A DNA stretch of 64,000 nt, from assembly GCF_003591655.1 (NCBI RefSeq), contig NZ_QVRA01000006.1, forward strand, positions 186,001 to 250,000, in the 5' to 3' direction. The number at the start of each line of letters is the position of its first letter. The stretch's first letter is position 1. Source of the stretch: Sphingobium terrigena. GTDB lineage: Bacteria; Pseudomonadota; Alphaproteobacteria; Sphingomonadales; Sphingomonadaceae. The notes beneath the pieces are model-generated. The model was not told where the DNA came from. It saw only the letters and a list, made by a program, of their open reading frames with translations, and did no database searches. Position numbers and translations under genes: made by a program. This document shows, piece by piece, positions 7,175 through 14,228 of this stretch.

Positions 7175-8998
7175 TCACTCCACCGTAACACTCTTCGCCA
7201 GATTCCTCGGCTGGTCCACATCGGTCCCCTTGGCCACCGCGACATGATAGGCCAGCAACTGCACCGGCACCGCATAGACAAGCGGCGCGATCAGCGGATG
7301 CACCTTGGGCATCTCGATCGTCGCCATGCAGCCCTCGCCCGCCAGCGCGATGCCTTCCGCGTCGGAAATCAGCACCACCTTGCCGCCACGCGCCTGCACT
7401 TCCTGCATGTTGCTTACGGTTTTCTCGAACAGCGGACCTGACGGCGCGATCACGATCACCGGCACCGCCTCGTCGATCAGCGCGATCGGCCCGTGCTTCA
7501 TCTCGCCCGCGGCATAGCCCTCGGCATGGATATAGCTGATTTCCTTCAGTTTCAGCGCCCCTTCCAGCGCCATCGGATAATCCGGCCCGCGCCCCAGATA
7601 CAGCACGTCGCGCGCCGGCGCGATCAGATGCGCCATCGCCTCGATCTCACCGTCATGGCCCAGCGCCTCGTTCATCGCGGCAGGGGCTTCGGACAGGTGC
7701 CAGACGATCTCGGCCTCTTCCGCCGGGGTGAGCAACCCCTTGGCCCGCGCCAGATTGGCGGCCAGCGCGGCCAGCACGGCGAGTTGGCAGGTAAAGGCCT
7801 TAGTCGATGCAACGCCGATTTCCGGCCCGGCATGGGTCGGCAGCAACAGGTCGGCCTCCCGTGCCATCGAGCTGGTCGGCACATTGACCACCACCGCGAT
7901 GATCTGGTCCGCCGCCCTGGCATGGCGCAGCGCCGCCAGCGTATCCGCCGTCTCGCCCGACTGGCTGATGAAGAGCGCCAGCCCGCCCTTTTCCAGCACC
8001 GGGTCGCGATAACGGAACTCGCTCGCAACATCGATGTCGACCGGCACGCGCGCGAATTTCTCGAACCAATATTTGGCGACCATCCCGGCATAGAAGCTGG
8101 TGCCGCAGGCGACGATCGTGATGCGCCTCACCGCCCCCAGATCGAAATCCATGTCCGGCATGGCGACCTCATTCTCCATCCGGCGCAGATAGGCGCGCAG
8201 CGTCTGGGCGACGACGACCGGCTGCTCGTAAATTTCCTTCTGCATGAAGTGGCGATGATTGCCCTTGTCGATCATCGCCCCCGACACGCCGGACAGGGTC
8301 ACCGGCCGCTCGACCGGCGCGTTATCCTTGTCAAAAATCTCGGCACCATCCTTGGTGATGACCACCCAGTCGCCCTCTTCCAGATAGGCGATCTTCTGCG
8401 TCAGCGGTGCCAGCGCCAAAGCATCCGACCCCAAATAGGTCTCGCCATCGCCATAGCCCACCACCAGCGGCGACCCCAGCCGCGCGCCGATCAGCATGTC
8501 GGGATGGCTGCGGAACAGGATTGCCAGCGCAAACGCCCCGTGCAGGCGCGGCAGCACCTGGCGCACCGCCTCCTTGGGCGACGCCCCCCGTTCCACCAGC
8601 TCGCTTACCAGATGCGCGACCACCTCGGTATCGGTCTGGCTGTCGAAGATGCGCCCCCGCGCCATCAGTTCGGCGCGCAGCGGCTTGAAATTTTCGATAA
8701 TGCCATTGTGGACCAGCGCCACTTCGCGCGTCGCATGGGGATGCGCATTGCTTGTCGTCGGCGCGCCGTGGGTGGCCCATCTTGTATGGGCGATGCCAGT
8801 GGTGCCGGGCAGCGGCTCGTCGCGCAATTCGGTCACCAGATTGGCGAGTTTCCCCTCCGCCCGCCGCCGCTCGATCGCCCCGTCATGGACGGTCGCGACC
8901 CCCGCGCTGTCATAGCCGCGATATTCCAGCCGCTTGAGCCCATCGACCAGCCGCTCCGCCACGTCGCTATTGCTGATGATGCCAATGATGCCGCACAT
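7175..8998 (-). CDS. glmS: Glutamine-fructose-6-phosphate aminotransferase (isomerizing)
   Basis: Makes glucosamine-6-phosphate from fructose-6-phosphate and glutamine, the first step toward UDP-GlcNAc for peptidoglycan and lipid A. It has 607 residues, the normal length. The N-terminal nucleophile Cys2 (MCGIIGII) starts the class II glutaminase domain (to about 220). Two SIS isomerase domains follow, with ACGTSFYAG, ISQSGETADTLAAL and the C-terminal DQPRNLAKSVTVE motif. glmU, the last two steps of the same pathway, lies 1.8 kb upstream, separated by a toxin-antitoxin pair and a phosphoesterase. No glmS ribozyme-like leader is visible; the gene starts 16 bp after the PIN toxin. Confidence 0.97.
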   Translation of the reverse strand: MCGIIGIISNSDVAERLVDGLKRLEYRGYDSAGVATVHDGAIERRRAEGKLANLVTELRDEPLPGTTGIAHTRWATHGAPTTSNAHPHATREVALVHNGIIENFKPLRAELMARGRIFDSQTDTEVVAHLVSELVERGASPKEAVRQVLPRLHGAFALAILFRSHPDMLIGARLGSPLVVGYGDGETYLGSDALALAPLTQKIAYLEEGDWVVITKDGAEIFDKDNAPVERPVTLSGVSGAMIDKGNHRHFMQKEIYEQPVVVAQTLRAYLRRMENEVAMPDMDFDLGAVRRITIVACGTSFYAGMVAKYWFEKFARVPVDIDVASEFRYRDPVLEKGGLALFISQSGETADTLAALRHARAADQIIAVVVNVPTSSMAREADLLLPTHAGPEIGVASTKAFTCQLAVLAALAANLARAKGLLTPAEEAEIVWHLSEAPAAMNEALGHDGEIEAMAHLIAPARDVLYLGRGPDYPMALEGALKLKEISYIHAEGYAAGEMKHGPIALIDEAVPVIVIAPSGPLFEKTVSNMQEVQARGGKVVLISDAEGIALAGEGCMATIEMPKVHPLIAPLVYAVPVQLLAYHVAVAKGTDVDQPRNLAKSVTVE

Positions 8999-9014
8999 GT
9001 GCCGGGGGAGCCTT

Positions 9015-9395
9015 TCAGATGTGATAGGGAACGCGGATGCCCGGCATCTCTGCCGGAAAATCCTTAGTATTGCGTGTCACGAGAATGCGGCCGCGCAATT
9101 GTGCAGTGGCCAATATGATCGCGTCGGGTGACTTCAGCCGCGCGCGTTCACGGCGAAGTGCGGCCGCCCGGTGCGATATCTCGTCATCGATTTCGTCCAG
9201 GCCGAACTGCCCCAGAAACATCAGCACCTCGCGCACGGCCGATTCATTACCTTTGGACAATATCTCGATCCACGCCATGCGGCTGATCCACATGCGCGCG
9301 CCGCTGCCCGCTATGCGGGAAATTTCGCGATGGGCCGGTTCATGATTCAAAAGGGCGTCGATGACGATATTGGCGTCCAGACTATAACCGCTCAT
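9015..9395 (-). CDS. PIN-domain ribonuclease toxin (VapC-like)
   Basis: A 126-residue PIN-domain protein. The acidic metal-binding residues are visible: D7 in SLDANIVIDAL, E44 in AWIEIL and the aspartate of KSPDAIILATAQ, plus TRNTKDF near the C-terminus. PIN toxins cleave RNA (often tRNA or rRNA) and are held in check by the partner antitoxin. It overlaps the antitoxin stop by 4 bp (ATGA), so the two are coupled. It sits between glmS and the phosphoesterase gene as a compact insertion. Confidence 0.88.
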   Translation of the reverse strand: MSGYSLDANIVIDALLNHEPAHREISRIAGSGARMWISRMAWIEILSKGNESAVREVLMFLGQFGLDEIDDEISHRAAALRRERARLKSPDAIILATAQLRGRILVTRNTKDFPAEMPGIRVPYHI

Positions 9396-9751
9396 GGGCG
9401 ATTCTTTTGGAGCGTCTCGGCTGCCTTTTTCGTCAGCGCCACATAATGCGCCCGCTCCTTGTCATCCTCTTCCGTGAAATATTCCGGGGATGCGGCGCGG
9501 ACTTCGTCATAGTCATCGTCCCACGGACGGGTCCATTCCGCCCGCCGCGCACGATCATATTCGTGGGGATCGACCGACACGCCATGCCGCGCCCACGCGC
9601 CAAAGCCCTGTTCCAGTGAATCTTTCGACGTTTGCGGACGATAGGCCGACACAGCCTCCCGCAACACAGCCGCCCGCGACTTGCCCTGTTCGCGGGCCAG
9701 CTGGTCCAGCCATTTGACGTCATCGTCGGGTATGTCAGCCAGAAAGCGCAT
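9392..9751 (-). CDS. Ribbon-helix-helix antitoxin of the PIN toxin
   Basis: A 119-residue protein with an N-terminal CopG/RHH DNA-binding domain (MRFLADIPDDDVKWLDQLA, then EQGKSRAAVLREAVSAY) and a long acidic C-terminal part (about 60-119) that would wrap the PIN toxin. It is longer than classic VapB antitoxins, and the acidic WDDDYDEVRAASPEYF region is the likely toxin-neutralising segment. It is the first gene of the pair and lies just downstream of a near-perfect palindrome. Confidence 0.85.
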   Translation of the reverse strand: MRFLADIPDDDVKWLDQLAREQGKSRAAVLREAVSAYRPQTSKDSLEQGFGAWARHGVSVDPHEYDRARRAEWTRPWDDDYDEVRAASPEYFTEEDDKERAHYVALTKKAAETLQKNRP

Positions 9752-9760
9752 GATGATATT

Positions 9761-9783
9761 TTGATATCATATCATGATATCAA
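9761..9783. promoter_or_regulatory. Palindromic operator of the PIN/RHH toxin-antitoxin pair
   Basis: Arms TTGATATCA (9761-9769) and TGATATCAA (9775-9783) form a perfect 9-bp inverted repeat with a 5-nt spacer, 10 bp upstream of the antitoxin ATG. It is a much more AT-rich patch than its surroundings and abuts the stop codon of the upstream phosphoesterase gene. RHH antitoxins bind such sites to autorepress. Confidence 0.7.
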
Positions 9784-9784
9784 G

Positions 9785-10672
9785 TCAAGATGCCGCAGAG
9801 TCGCTCACATATGTACGGCTCACTGTCGGCTTTATCGTGATCAGCCAGATATCCGGCGGCGCCAGCATCCGGATCGGCAATCCGCTGGTGCCGACCCCGG
9901 CCGCCACGATCATCGCCTTGGCCCCGTCGCGATACAGGCCGCAGGCATAGCGCGTGCCATATTTCGACGGCACATAGACGATCCCGGCAAAGGGCAGCGC
10001 CACCTGCCCGCAATGGGTGTGGCCCACCAGCGTCAGCGACGGCACGTCGGGCAAAGCCGGAAACACATCCGGCCCATGCGACAGGATCAGCGGCGCGCCG
10101 CCCAGCCGCGCCATCGCCGCCAGCGTATCGGGCAGGTCGGGTCTGCGCGTATAAATATCCTGCAACCCGCCAATCGCCAGCGGCCCGCGCCGCACCACGC
10201 CATCCTGCAACAGGGTGATGCCCAGCCGCGCAAAAGCGGCTGCCCAGTCCGGGCCACTCAGCGCAACCCGGTTCTTCTTGCTCCGGCTGTCATGATTGCC
10301 CAGCACCGCCACCACGCCCAGCGGCGCGCGCAACTTGCCAAACGGCGCAATACTCGCCCGCGCATCATAGGTCGCCCCGCCCTTGGCATCGCCGATATAG
10401 TCCCCGCCCAGCAGGATCAGGTCAGGCCGCAGCGCATTGATCTGCGCCACGATCCGCGCCATCCGCGCCGGGCTATTATCCGGCCCGGACAAATGGGTAT
10501 CAGTCAGTAGCGCAACGGTGACCGGATCACGCGGCGCATCCACCGGGAAAGGCAGCGCAATCTCCGCCCGCCGCACCACCGGCATGGCGCTGGCGTTCAT
10601 CACTAACCAAAGCGCAAAGCCCGCCACCAGCAAGATCAGCGCCAGCGCCACCCGACCGATGCGGCGCCTCAT
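9785..10672 (-). CDS. Membrane-anchored metallophosphoesterase (YaeI/YkuE-like)
   Basis: A calcineurin-type phosphoesterase of 295 residues with an N-terminal membrane anchor (about residues 7-25, VALALILLVAGFALWLV) that places the catalytic domain outside the cytoplasm. All metal-binding motifs are present in order: DTHLSG, GGDYIGD, GNHDSR, SHGPD and GHTHCGQV. The closest characterised relatives hydrolyse lipid or nucleotide phosphodiesters (E. coli YaeI); the substrate here is unknown. It lies downstream of glmU across a palindromic repeat and upstream of the toxin-antitoxin pair. Confidence 0.88.
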   Translation of the reverse strand: MRRRIGRVALALILLVAGFALWLVMNASAMPVVRRAEIALPFPVDAPRDPVTVALLTDTHLSGPDNSPARMARIVAQINALRPDLILLGGDYIGDAKGGATYDARASIAPFGKLRAPLGVVAVLGNHDSRSKKNRVALSGPDWAAAFARLGITLLQDGVVRRGPLAIGGLQDIYTRRPDLPDTLAAMARLGGAPLILSHGPDVFPALPDVPSLTLVGHTHCGQVALPFAGIVYVPSKYGTRYACGLYRDGAKAMIVAAGVGTSGLPIRMLAPPDIWLITIKPTVSRTYVSDSAAS

Positions 10673-10682
10673 CCCGCCGCGC

Positions 10683-10744
10683 GCTCCCGCGCAGGCGGGA
10701 GCCCAGTCCCACGCTCCGGCCTAGACTCCCGCCTGCGCGGGAGC
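10683..10744. repeat. GC-rich intergenic palindrome, family B
   Basis: The 19-bp arms 10683-10701 and 10726-10744 (GCTCCCGCGCAGGCGGGAG and its complement) are perfect inverted repeats around a 24-nt centre. Each arm is also internally hairpin-forming (CTCCCGC/GCGGGAG). The element separates glmU from the phosphoesterase gene. Confidence 0.8.
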
Positions 10745-10757
10745 ACGCGGCCTTTTC

Positions 10758-12107
10758 TCACTTCGCAGCCTTCCGCGCCATCATCCGCGCCCGAAACCGC
10801 GCCGCCCAGCCCGGCTTGCTCTCTTGCGCAGGCCGCACCAGGCACAGCGCATCGGCCTCGACCGCCTTCGTCACCACGCTCCCCGCCGCGACGATCGCGC
10901 CCGCGCCGATCGACACCGGCGCAACCAGCGCGCTGTTCGACCCGACAAAGGCCCCCGCGCCAATGTCAGTCCTATATTTGAAGAAGCCGTCATAATTGCA
11001 GGTGATCGTCCCCGCGCCGATATTGGCCCCCGCCCCCACACTGGCGTCGCCGATATAGGACAGGTGATTGACCTTGGCCCCTTCGCCCAGCACCGCCTTC
11101 TTGATCTCGACGAAATTGCCGACCTTGGCCTTCACCCCGATCTGCGCGCCGGGCCGCAGCCGCGCATAGGGACCGATCGCCGCGCCGCTTTCCACGCTGG
11201 CCCCTTCCAGATGGGAAAAGGCGTGAATGATCACATCGTCCGCCACGCTGACGCCCGGCCCGAACACGACGTTCGGCTCCACCACCACGTCGCGACCCAG
11301 CACCGTGTCATGCGCAAAGAGCACCGTCTCCGGCGCGACCAAAGTCACCCCCTCGCGCATCGCCTCTACCCGGCGGCGGGCCTGCCACATCGCCTCCACG
11401 CCCGCCAGTTCGACCCGGCTGTTGACTCCCGCCACTTCCCAGGCTTCGGTCTCGATGACGGCGCTCGGCGCACCGGGCAGCATGATGATGTCGGGCAGAT
11501 AATATTCGCCAGCGGCATTGTCGTTGCCAATCTGGTCGAGCAGCACGAACAGATCGGTCGATCGCACCGCCATCAGCCCGCTATTGCAAAGCGTCACCGC
11601 TCGCTCAGCCTCGCTGGCATCCTTATATTCGACCATCTTCTCGATGATCCCCTGCCCGTCAGCGATGATCCGGCCATAGGCGGCGGCGTCATCAGGGCGG
11701 AAGCCCAGCACCACCGCGCGCGGATCATCCCCCCGGTTCAGCCGGTCGAGCATCGCCCGCATCGTCGCCCCGCTCACCAGCGGCACGTCGCCATAGAGGA
11801 TCAACACATCACCCGCAAAACCCGCCAGCGCGTCATGCGCCTGCGCAACCGCATGGCCGGTGCCAAGCTGCCTGTCCTGCACCGCAATCACTGCGCCGGT
11901 CCCCGCCACCGCTGCCTCGACCTGTTCCCGGCCCGCGCCGACCACGACCACCTGCCGCTCCGGCTCCAGCCCGGAAACGCTTGCCAGCAGGTGCAGCAGC
12001 ATCGGCCGCCCCGCGACCGGATGCAGCACCTTGTGCAGCGACGATTTCATGCGCGTACCCTGCCCGGCGGCAAGGATGATGACGGCAAGAGGACGGCTGG
12101 CGGTCAC
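10758..12107 (-). CDS. glmU: Bifunctional UDP-GlcNAc pyrophosphorylase / glucosamine-1-phosphate acetyltransferase
   Basis: Catalyses the last two steps of UDP-GlcNAc synthesis. The N-terminal uridyltransferase domain has LAAGQGTRMKSS and LYGDVPLV. From about residue 240 a left-handed beta-helix carries hexapeptide repeats (GAGANIGAGTITCNYDG, GAFVGSNSALVAPV) for acetyl transfer. From the GTG at 12107 it has 449 residues, normal for GlmU; a GAGGGA ribosome-binding site supports that start. An ATG at 12125 would add six residues but has no such site. The gene diverges from gph across a short gap. Confidence 0.95.
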   Translation of the reverse strand: MTASRPLAVIILAAGQGTRMKSSLHKVLHPVAGRPMLLHLLASVSGLEPERQVVVVGAGREQVEAAVAGTGAVIAVQDRQLGTGHAVAQAHDALAGFAGDVLILYGDVPLVSGATMRAMLDRLNRGDDPRAVVLGFRPDDAAAYGRIIADGQGIIEKMVEYKDASEAERAVTLCNSGLMAVRSTDLFVLLDQIGNDNAAGEYYLPDIIMLPGAPSAVIETEAWEVAGVNSRVELAGVEAMWQARRRVEAMREGVTLVAPETVLFAHDTVLGRDVVVEPNVVFGPGVSVADDVIIHAFSHLEGASVESGAAIGPYARLRPGAQIGVKAKVGNFVEIKKAVLGEGAKVNHLSYIGDASVGAGANIGAGTITCNYDGFFKYRTDIGAGAFVGSNSALVAPVSIGAGAIVAAGSVVTKAVEADALCLVRPAQESKPGWAARFRARMMARKAAK

Positions 12108-12198
12108 GATAAGGATGTCCCTCATAAATGGGTCTATGGCCCATGGCTCTGCCATGTTTGGCTTGCCTTTGCCACCGCGGTCGCGGCATGGCGCGGCC

Positions 12199-12867
12199 AT
12201 GGCAAAAATTCCTTTCGATATCGTTGGCTTCGACCTCGACGGCACACTGATCGACACCAGCGGAGACCTTGCCGCCGCGGTCAATCACGCCATCGCCACG
12301 ATCGACCGTCCGCCCTTTCCGGTCGAAGCCATCAGGCCTTTCGTCGGCAAGGGTGCCAAGGTCATGCTCGAACGCGCGCTCGATGCGTCGGGTGGCTATG
12401 ACGATGCGACACTGGCGCAATTGCTCCCAGTCCTGCTCGACTATTATCAGGCCAACCTCAGCGCCCATTCCGTCCCCTATCCCGGCCTGGTCGCGGCGAT
12501 GGACGCGCTGGCAGCGGCTGGTGTCAAACTCGCCATCTGCACCAACAAGGCGGAACGCTTCACCCTCCCGCTGATGGATCAACTTGGCCTGACGTCCCGT
12601 TTCGCCAGCATCGTCGGCGGCGACACGGTCGGCATCGCCAAGCCCGATCCAGCCCCGATCCACGCCATGATCGCGCGCGCAGGCGGTGGCCGGACGATCT
12701 TCATCGGCGATACCATCAACGACATAGCGGGCGCGCGCAATGCCGGCATCCCCAGCATCGCCGTCAGCTTCGGCTTTCTCGACGGCCCGGTCGAAAATCT
12801 CGCCGCAGATGCCGTCATCGACCATTTCGATGCACTGCTGCCCTTGCTCGAAAGCTGGCCGCAATGA
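12199..12867 (+). CDS. gph: Phosphoglycolate phosphatase (HAD hydrolase)
   Basis: A 222-residue HAD-superfamily phosphatase that removes phosphate from 2-phosphoglycolate, the by-product of repair of 3'-phosphoglycolate DNA ends. Motif I is GFDLDGTLIDT (nucleophile D12, acid/base D14), motif II ICTNK, motif III lysine in GIAKPDPAP, and motif IV GDTINDIAGARNAG; the cap domain is helical (class C1). The start at 12199 gives the family's usual MxxxxFDIVGFDLDGTL. Its stop overlaps the start of the next gene (ATGA), so the pair is coupled. Other small HAD substrates cannot be excluded. Confidence 0.88.
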   Translation: MAKIPFDIVGFDLDGTLIDTSGDLAAAVNHAIATIDRPPFPVEAIRPFVGKGAKVMLERALDASGGYDDATLAQLLPVLLDYYQANLSAHSVPYPGLVAAMDALAAAGVKLAICTNKAERFTLPLMDQLGLTSRFASIVGGDTVGIAKPDPAPIHAMIARAGGGRTIFIGDTINDIAGARNAGIPSIAVSFGFLDGPVENLAADAVIDHFDALLPLLESWPQ

Positions 12868-13625
12868 CACTGCGGCTGGAGCTGGACGGCGCAATCGCCC
12901 GCCTGCTGATCGACCGCCCGACCCGCCGGAACGCGATGACGCAGGCGATGTGGGAAAGCCTGCCCCTGCTGGTGGGCCAGGCAATGGCGGACGATCAGGT
13001 CCGCGTTCTGATCCTCGCCTCCGCCACACCCGGCCTCTTCTGCGCGGGAGCCGACATCGGCGAATTTGCCGATCACAGCGGCGAGGAAAGCTGGCGCATA
13101 GCCAATCAGGCCGCGATCCGCGCCAGCCAATATTCCCTCGCTCATGCGCCCAAGCCGGTCATCGCCGCGATCGACGGCGATTGCGTCGGCGGCGGCTGCG
13201 GCCTCGCCATCGCCTGCGACCTGCGCATTGCGTCGCCCACCGCGCGGCTGGGGATCACGCCTGCAAAGCTCGGCATCGTCTATTCGCTGTTCGACACCAA
13301 ATTGCTGGTCGATCTGGTCGGTCCGGCTCGCGCTAAACGCATCCTCTTCACCGGCGCGTTACACAATGCGGACGATGCCCTCGCCATCGGCCTGATCGAC
13401 GAAATCGCCGCCGATCCCCTCGTCGCCGCGACCGCCCTGGCCCACACCATCGCCACCAACGCGCAGCATAGCGTCCGCGCATCCAAAGCGATCATCCGCC
13501 GCATACTGGACGGTCAGGCCGATGATGACGACACGACTCTCGCCATGTTCCGCGACGCCTTCACCCTGCCCGATTTTGCCGAGGGCGTAGCCGCATTTCA
13601 GGCGAAGCGGCGGCCTGACTTTTAA
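12864..13625 (+). CDS. Enoyl-CoA hydratase/isomerase family protein
   Basis: A crotonase-fold protein of 253 residues. The two oxyanion-hole segments are present: FCAGADIGEF (about residue 56) and GDCVGGGCGLAIACDLRIA (about 105). The position of the usual second catalytic glutamate is occupied by LGIVYSLFDTKLL, so a simple hydratase mechanism is uncertain and an isomerase or hydrolase activity is possible. It overlaps gph by 4 bp. I cannot assign a substrate; a role in acyl-CoA breakdown is the default inference. Confidence 0.85.
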   Translation: MTLRLELDGAIARLLIDRPTRRNAMTQAMWESLPLLVGQAMADDQVRVLILASATPGLFCAGADIGEFADHSGEESWRIANQAAIRASQYSLAHAPKPVIAAIDGDCVGGGCGLAIACDLRIASPTARLGITPAKLGIVYSLFDTKLLVDLVGPARAKRILFTGALHNADDALAIGLIDEIAADPLVAATALAHTIATNAQHSVRASKAIIRRILDGQADDDDTTLAMFRDAFTLPDFAEGVAAFQAKRRPDF

Positions 13626-13675
13626 GCCTGTCATGCTCGCCAAAAAAGGCGATTATATACTTTGCAAACAAATTT

Positions 13676-13813
13676 GTGACAGACGAGAATACCCAATTCG
13701 ATAGATTCAAAGAAACAGCCCGCGAACACGGCGGGGACGAGGACGAGGCCCGTTGAGATGACAGGCACAAGAAGGTGGCAAAGGGGAAGCCCGAGCCGGA
13801 GCAGCTAAATCAA
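13676..13813 (+). pseudogene. Decayed small conserved protein (interrupted by TGA)
   Basis: From a GTG at 13676 the frame reads VTDENTQFDRFKETAREHGG, then DEDEAR, a TGA stop (13754-13756), then DDRHKKVAKGKPEPEQ in the same frame. As I recall it, many alphaproteobacteria carry short proteins of the form FDRFKEAARELGCDEDEARFDERLKKVAKAKP; the resemblance on both sides of the stop is strong, so I read this as a pseudogene or an unusual recoded gene. The region is lower in GC than its neighbours. Confidence 0.5.
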
Positions 13814-13877
13814 CGTGGACTCCAATCTGCCGCAATGATACCCTTTCTTTGCCTCTGATAGAAAGGAGGTGGTTGAG

Positions 13878-13943
13878 ATGAAGTTTAATCTCCTCTTGCC
13901 TGGCCCTTTGCTTAATAGCCAAGCCTTTCCCTTTTGGGATTGA
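13878..13943 (+). CDS. 21-codon open frame with an exceptionally strong ribosome-binding site
   Basis: MKFNLLLPGPLLNSQAFPFW plus a final D. It is preceded by AGAAAGGAGGTG (13860-13871), a 12-nt match to the complement of the 16S rRNA 3' end, placed about 6 nt before the ATG. No other gene in the window has so extensive a match. I do not recognise the peptide. It could be a regulatory leader peptide, a small secreted or toxic peptide, or the 5' end of a frame-disrupted gene, since the overlapping frame downstream also looks protein-like. Confidence 0.35.
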   Translation: MKFNLLLPGPLLNSQAFPFWD

Positions 13944-14049
13944 AGTCCGGGAGAACAAAATCCAGTTCGCGATATCGTAGGGCCGAGGCAGTTCATTGAA
14001 GCGCGCGGGGTTGGATTTTGAGGTCATCACCGTCGACAAGTCCGGGTAA
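13882..14049 (+). pseudogene. Protein-like remnant in a second frame
   Basis: In the frame starting at 13882 the translation contains LIAKPFPFGIEVRENKIQFA then IS, a TAG (13978-13980), then GRGSSLKRAGLDFEVITVDK and SG before TAA (14047-14049). The sequence is protein-like but interrupted and lacks a start of its own, consistent with decay of a gene that may have used the strong ribosome-binding site at 13860. The family was not recognised. Confidence 0.3.
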
Positions 14050-14116
14050 CCGGATCAGGCTATAGCCTATCTTAATGGTTAGGCCGGTGTCTCCCGGAGA
14101 GAACTCCGGGAGACAC
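14041..14116. other. Cluster of RNA hairpins
   Basis: TCCGG-GTAA-CCGGA (14041-14054) is a 5-bp stem with a GNRA tetraloop on the plus strand. AGGCTATAGCCT (14057-14068) is self-complementary. GTGTCTCCCGGAG (14087-14099) and CTCCGGGAGACAC (14104-14116) form a perfect 13-bp stem with an AGAA loop. The GNRA loop suggests that the plus-strand RNA is the structured one. No known RNA family was recognised. Confidence 0.5.
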
Positions 14117-14174
14117 GTTCCACAGATAGCCGAGCTTTTTTCGGATTGGTTGTCAGACATATAATCCCAAAGAA

Positions 14175-14204
14175 AAGGCCTCCGCAATGCGAAGGCCTTT
14201 TTTT
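14175..14204. terminator. Bidirectional intrinsic terminator between lpdA and the decayed region
   Basis: AAGGCCT (14175-14181) pairs with AGGCCTT (14193-14199), with an inner CGC/GCG stem. On the plus strand seven T residues follow; on the minus strand TTTTCTTT follows. It can end lpdA transcription (its stop is about 25 bp away) and any plus-strand transcript from the 13.6-14.1 kb region. Confidence 0.8.
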
Positions 14205-14228
14205 GTTGTCGCTCGCTGACTGACCCAA

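Noticed and set aside
7493-9067. 524-codon plus-strand frame opposite glmS
   Set aside because: Antisense to a full-length glmS with all motifs; the translation is His/Arg/Gln-rich as expected for a shadow.
10824-12401. 525-codon plus-strand frame opposite glmU
   Set aside because: Antisense to the complete glmU; no recognisable domain and composition typical of a shadow frame.
13860-13875. Possible 16S rRNA 3'-end fragment on the minus strand (ACCTCCTTTCT)
   Set aside because: Only about 12 nt match, equally explained by a strong ribosome-binding site on the other strand; no further rRNA sequence is present.
13626-14228. Group II intron or retron remnant
   Set aside because: Hairpins and a GNRA loop are present, but I find no domain V pattern, intron boundaries or reverse-transcriptase coding sequence.
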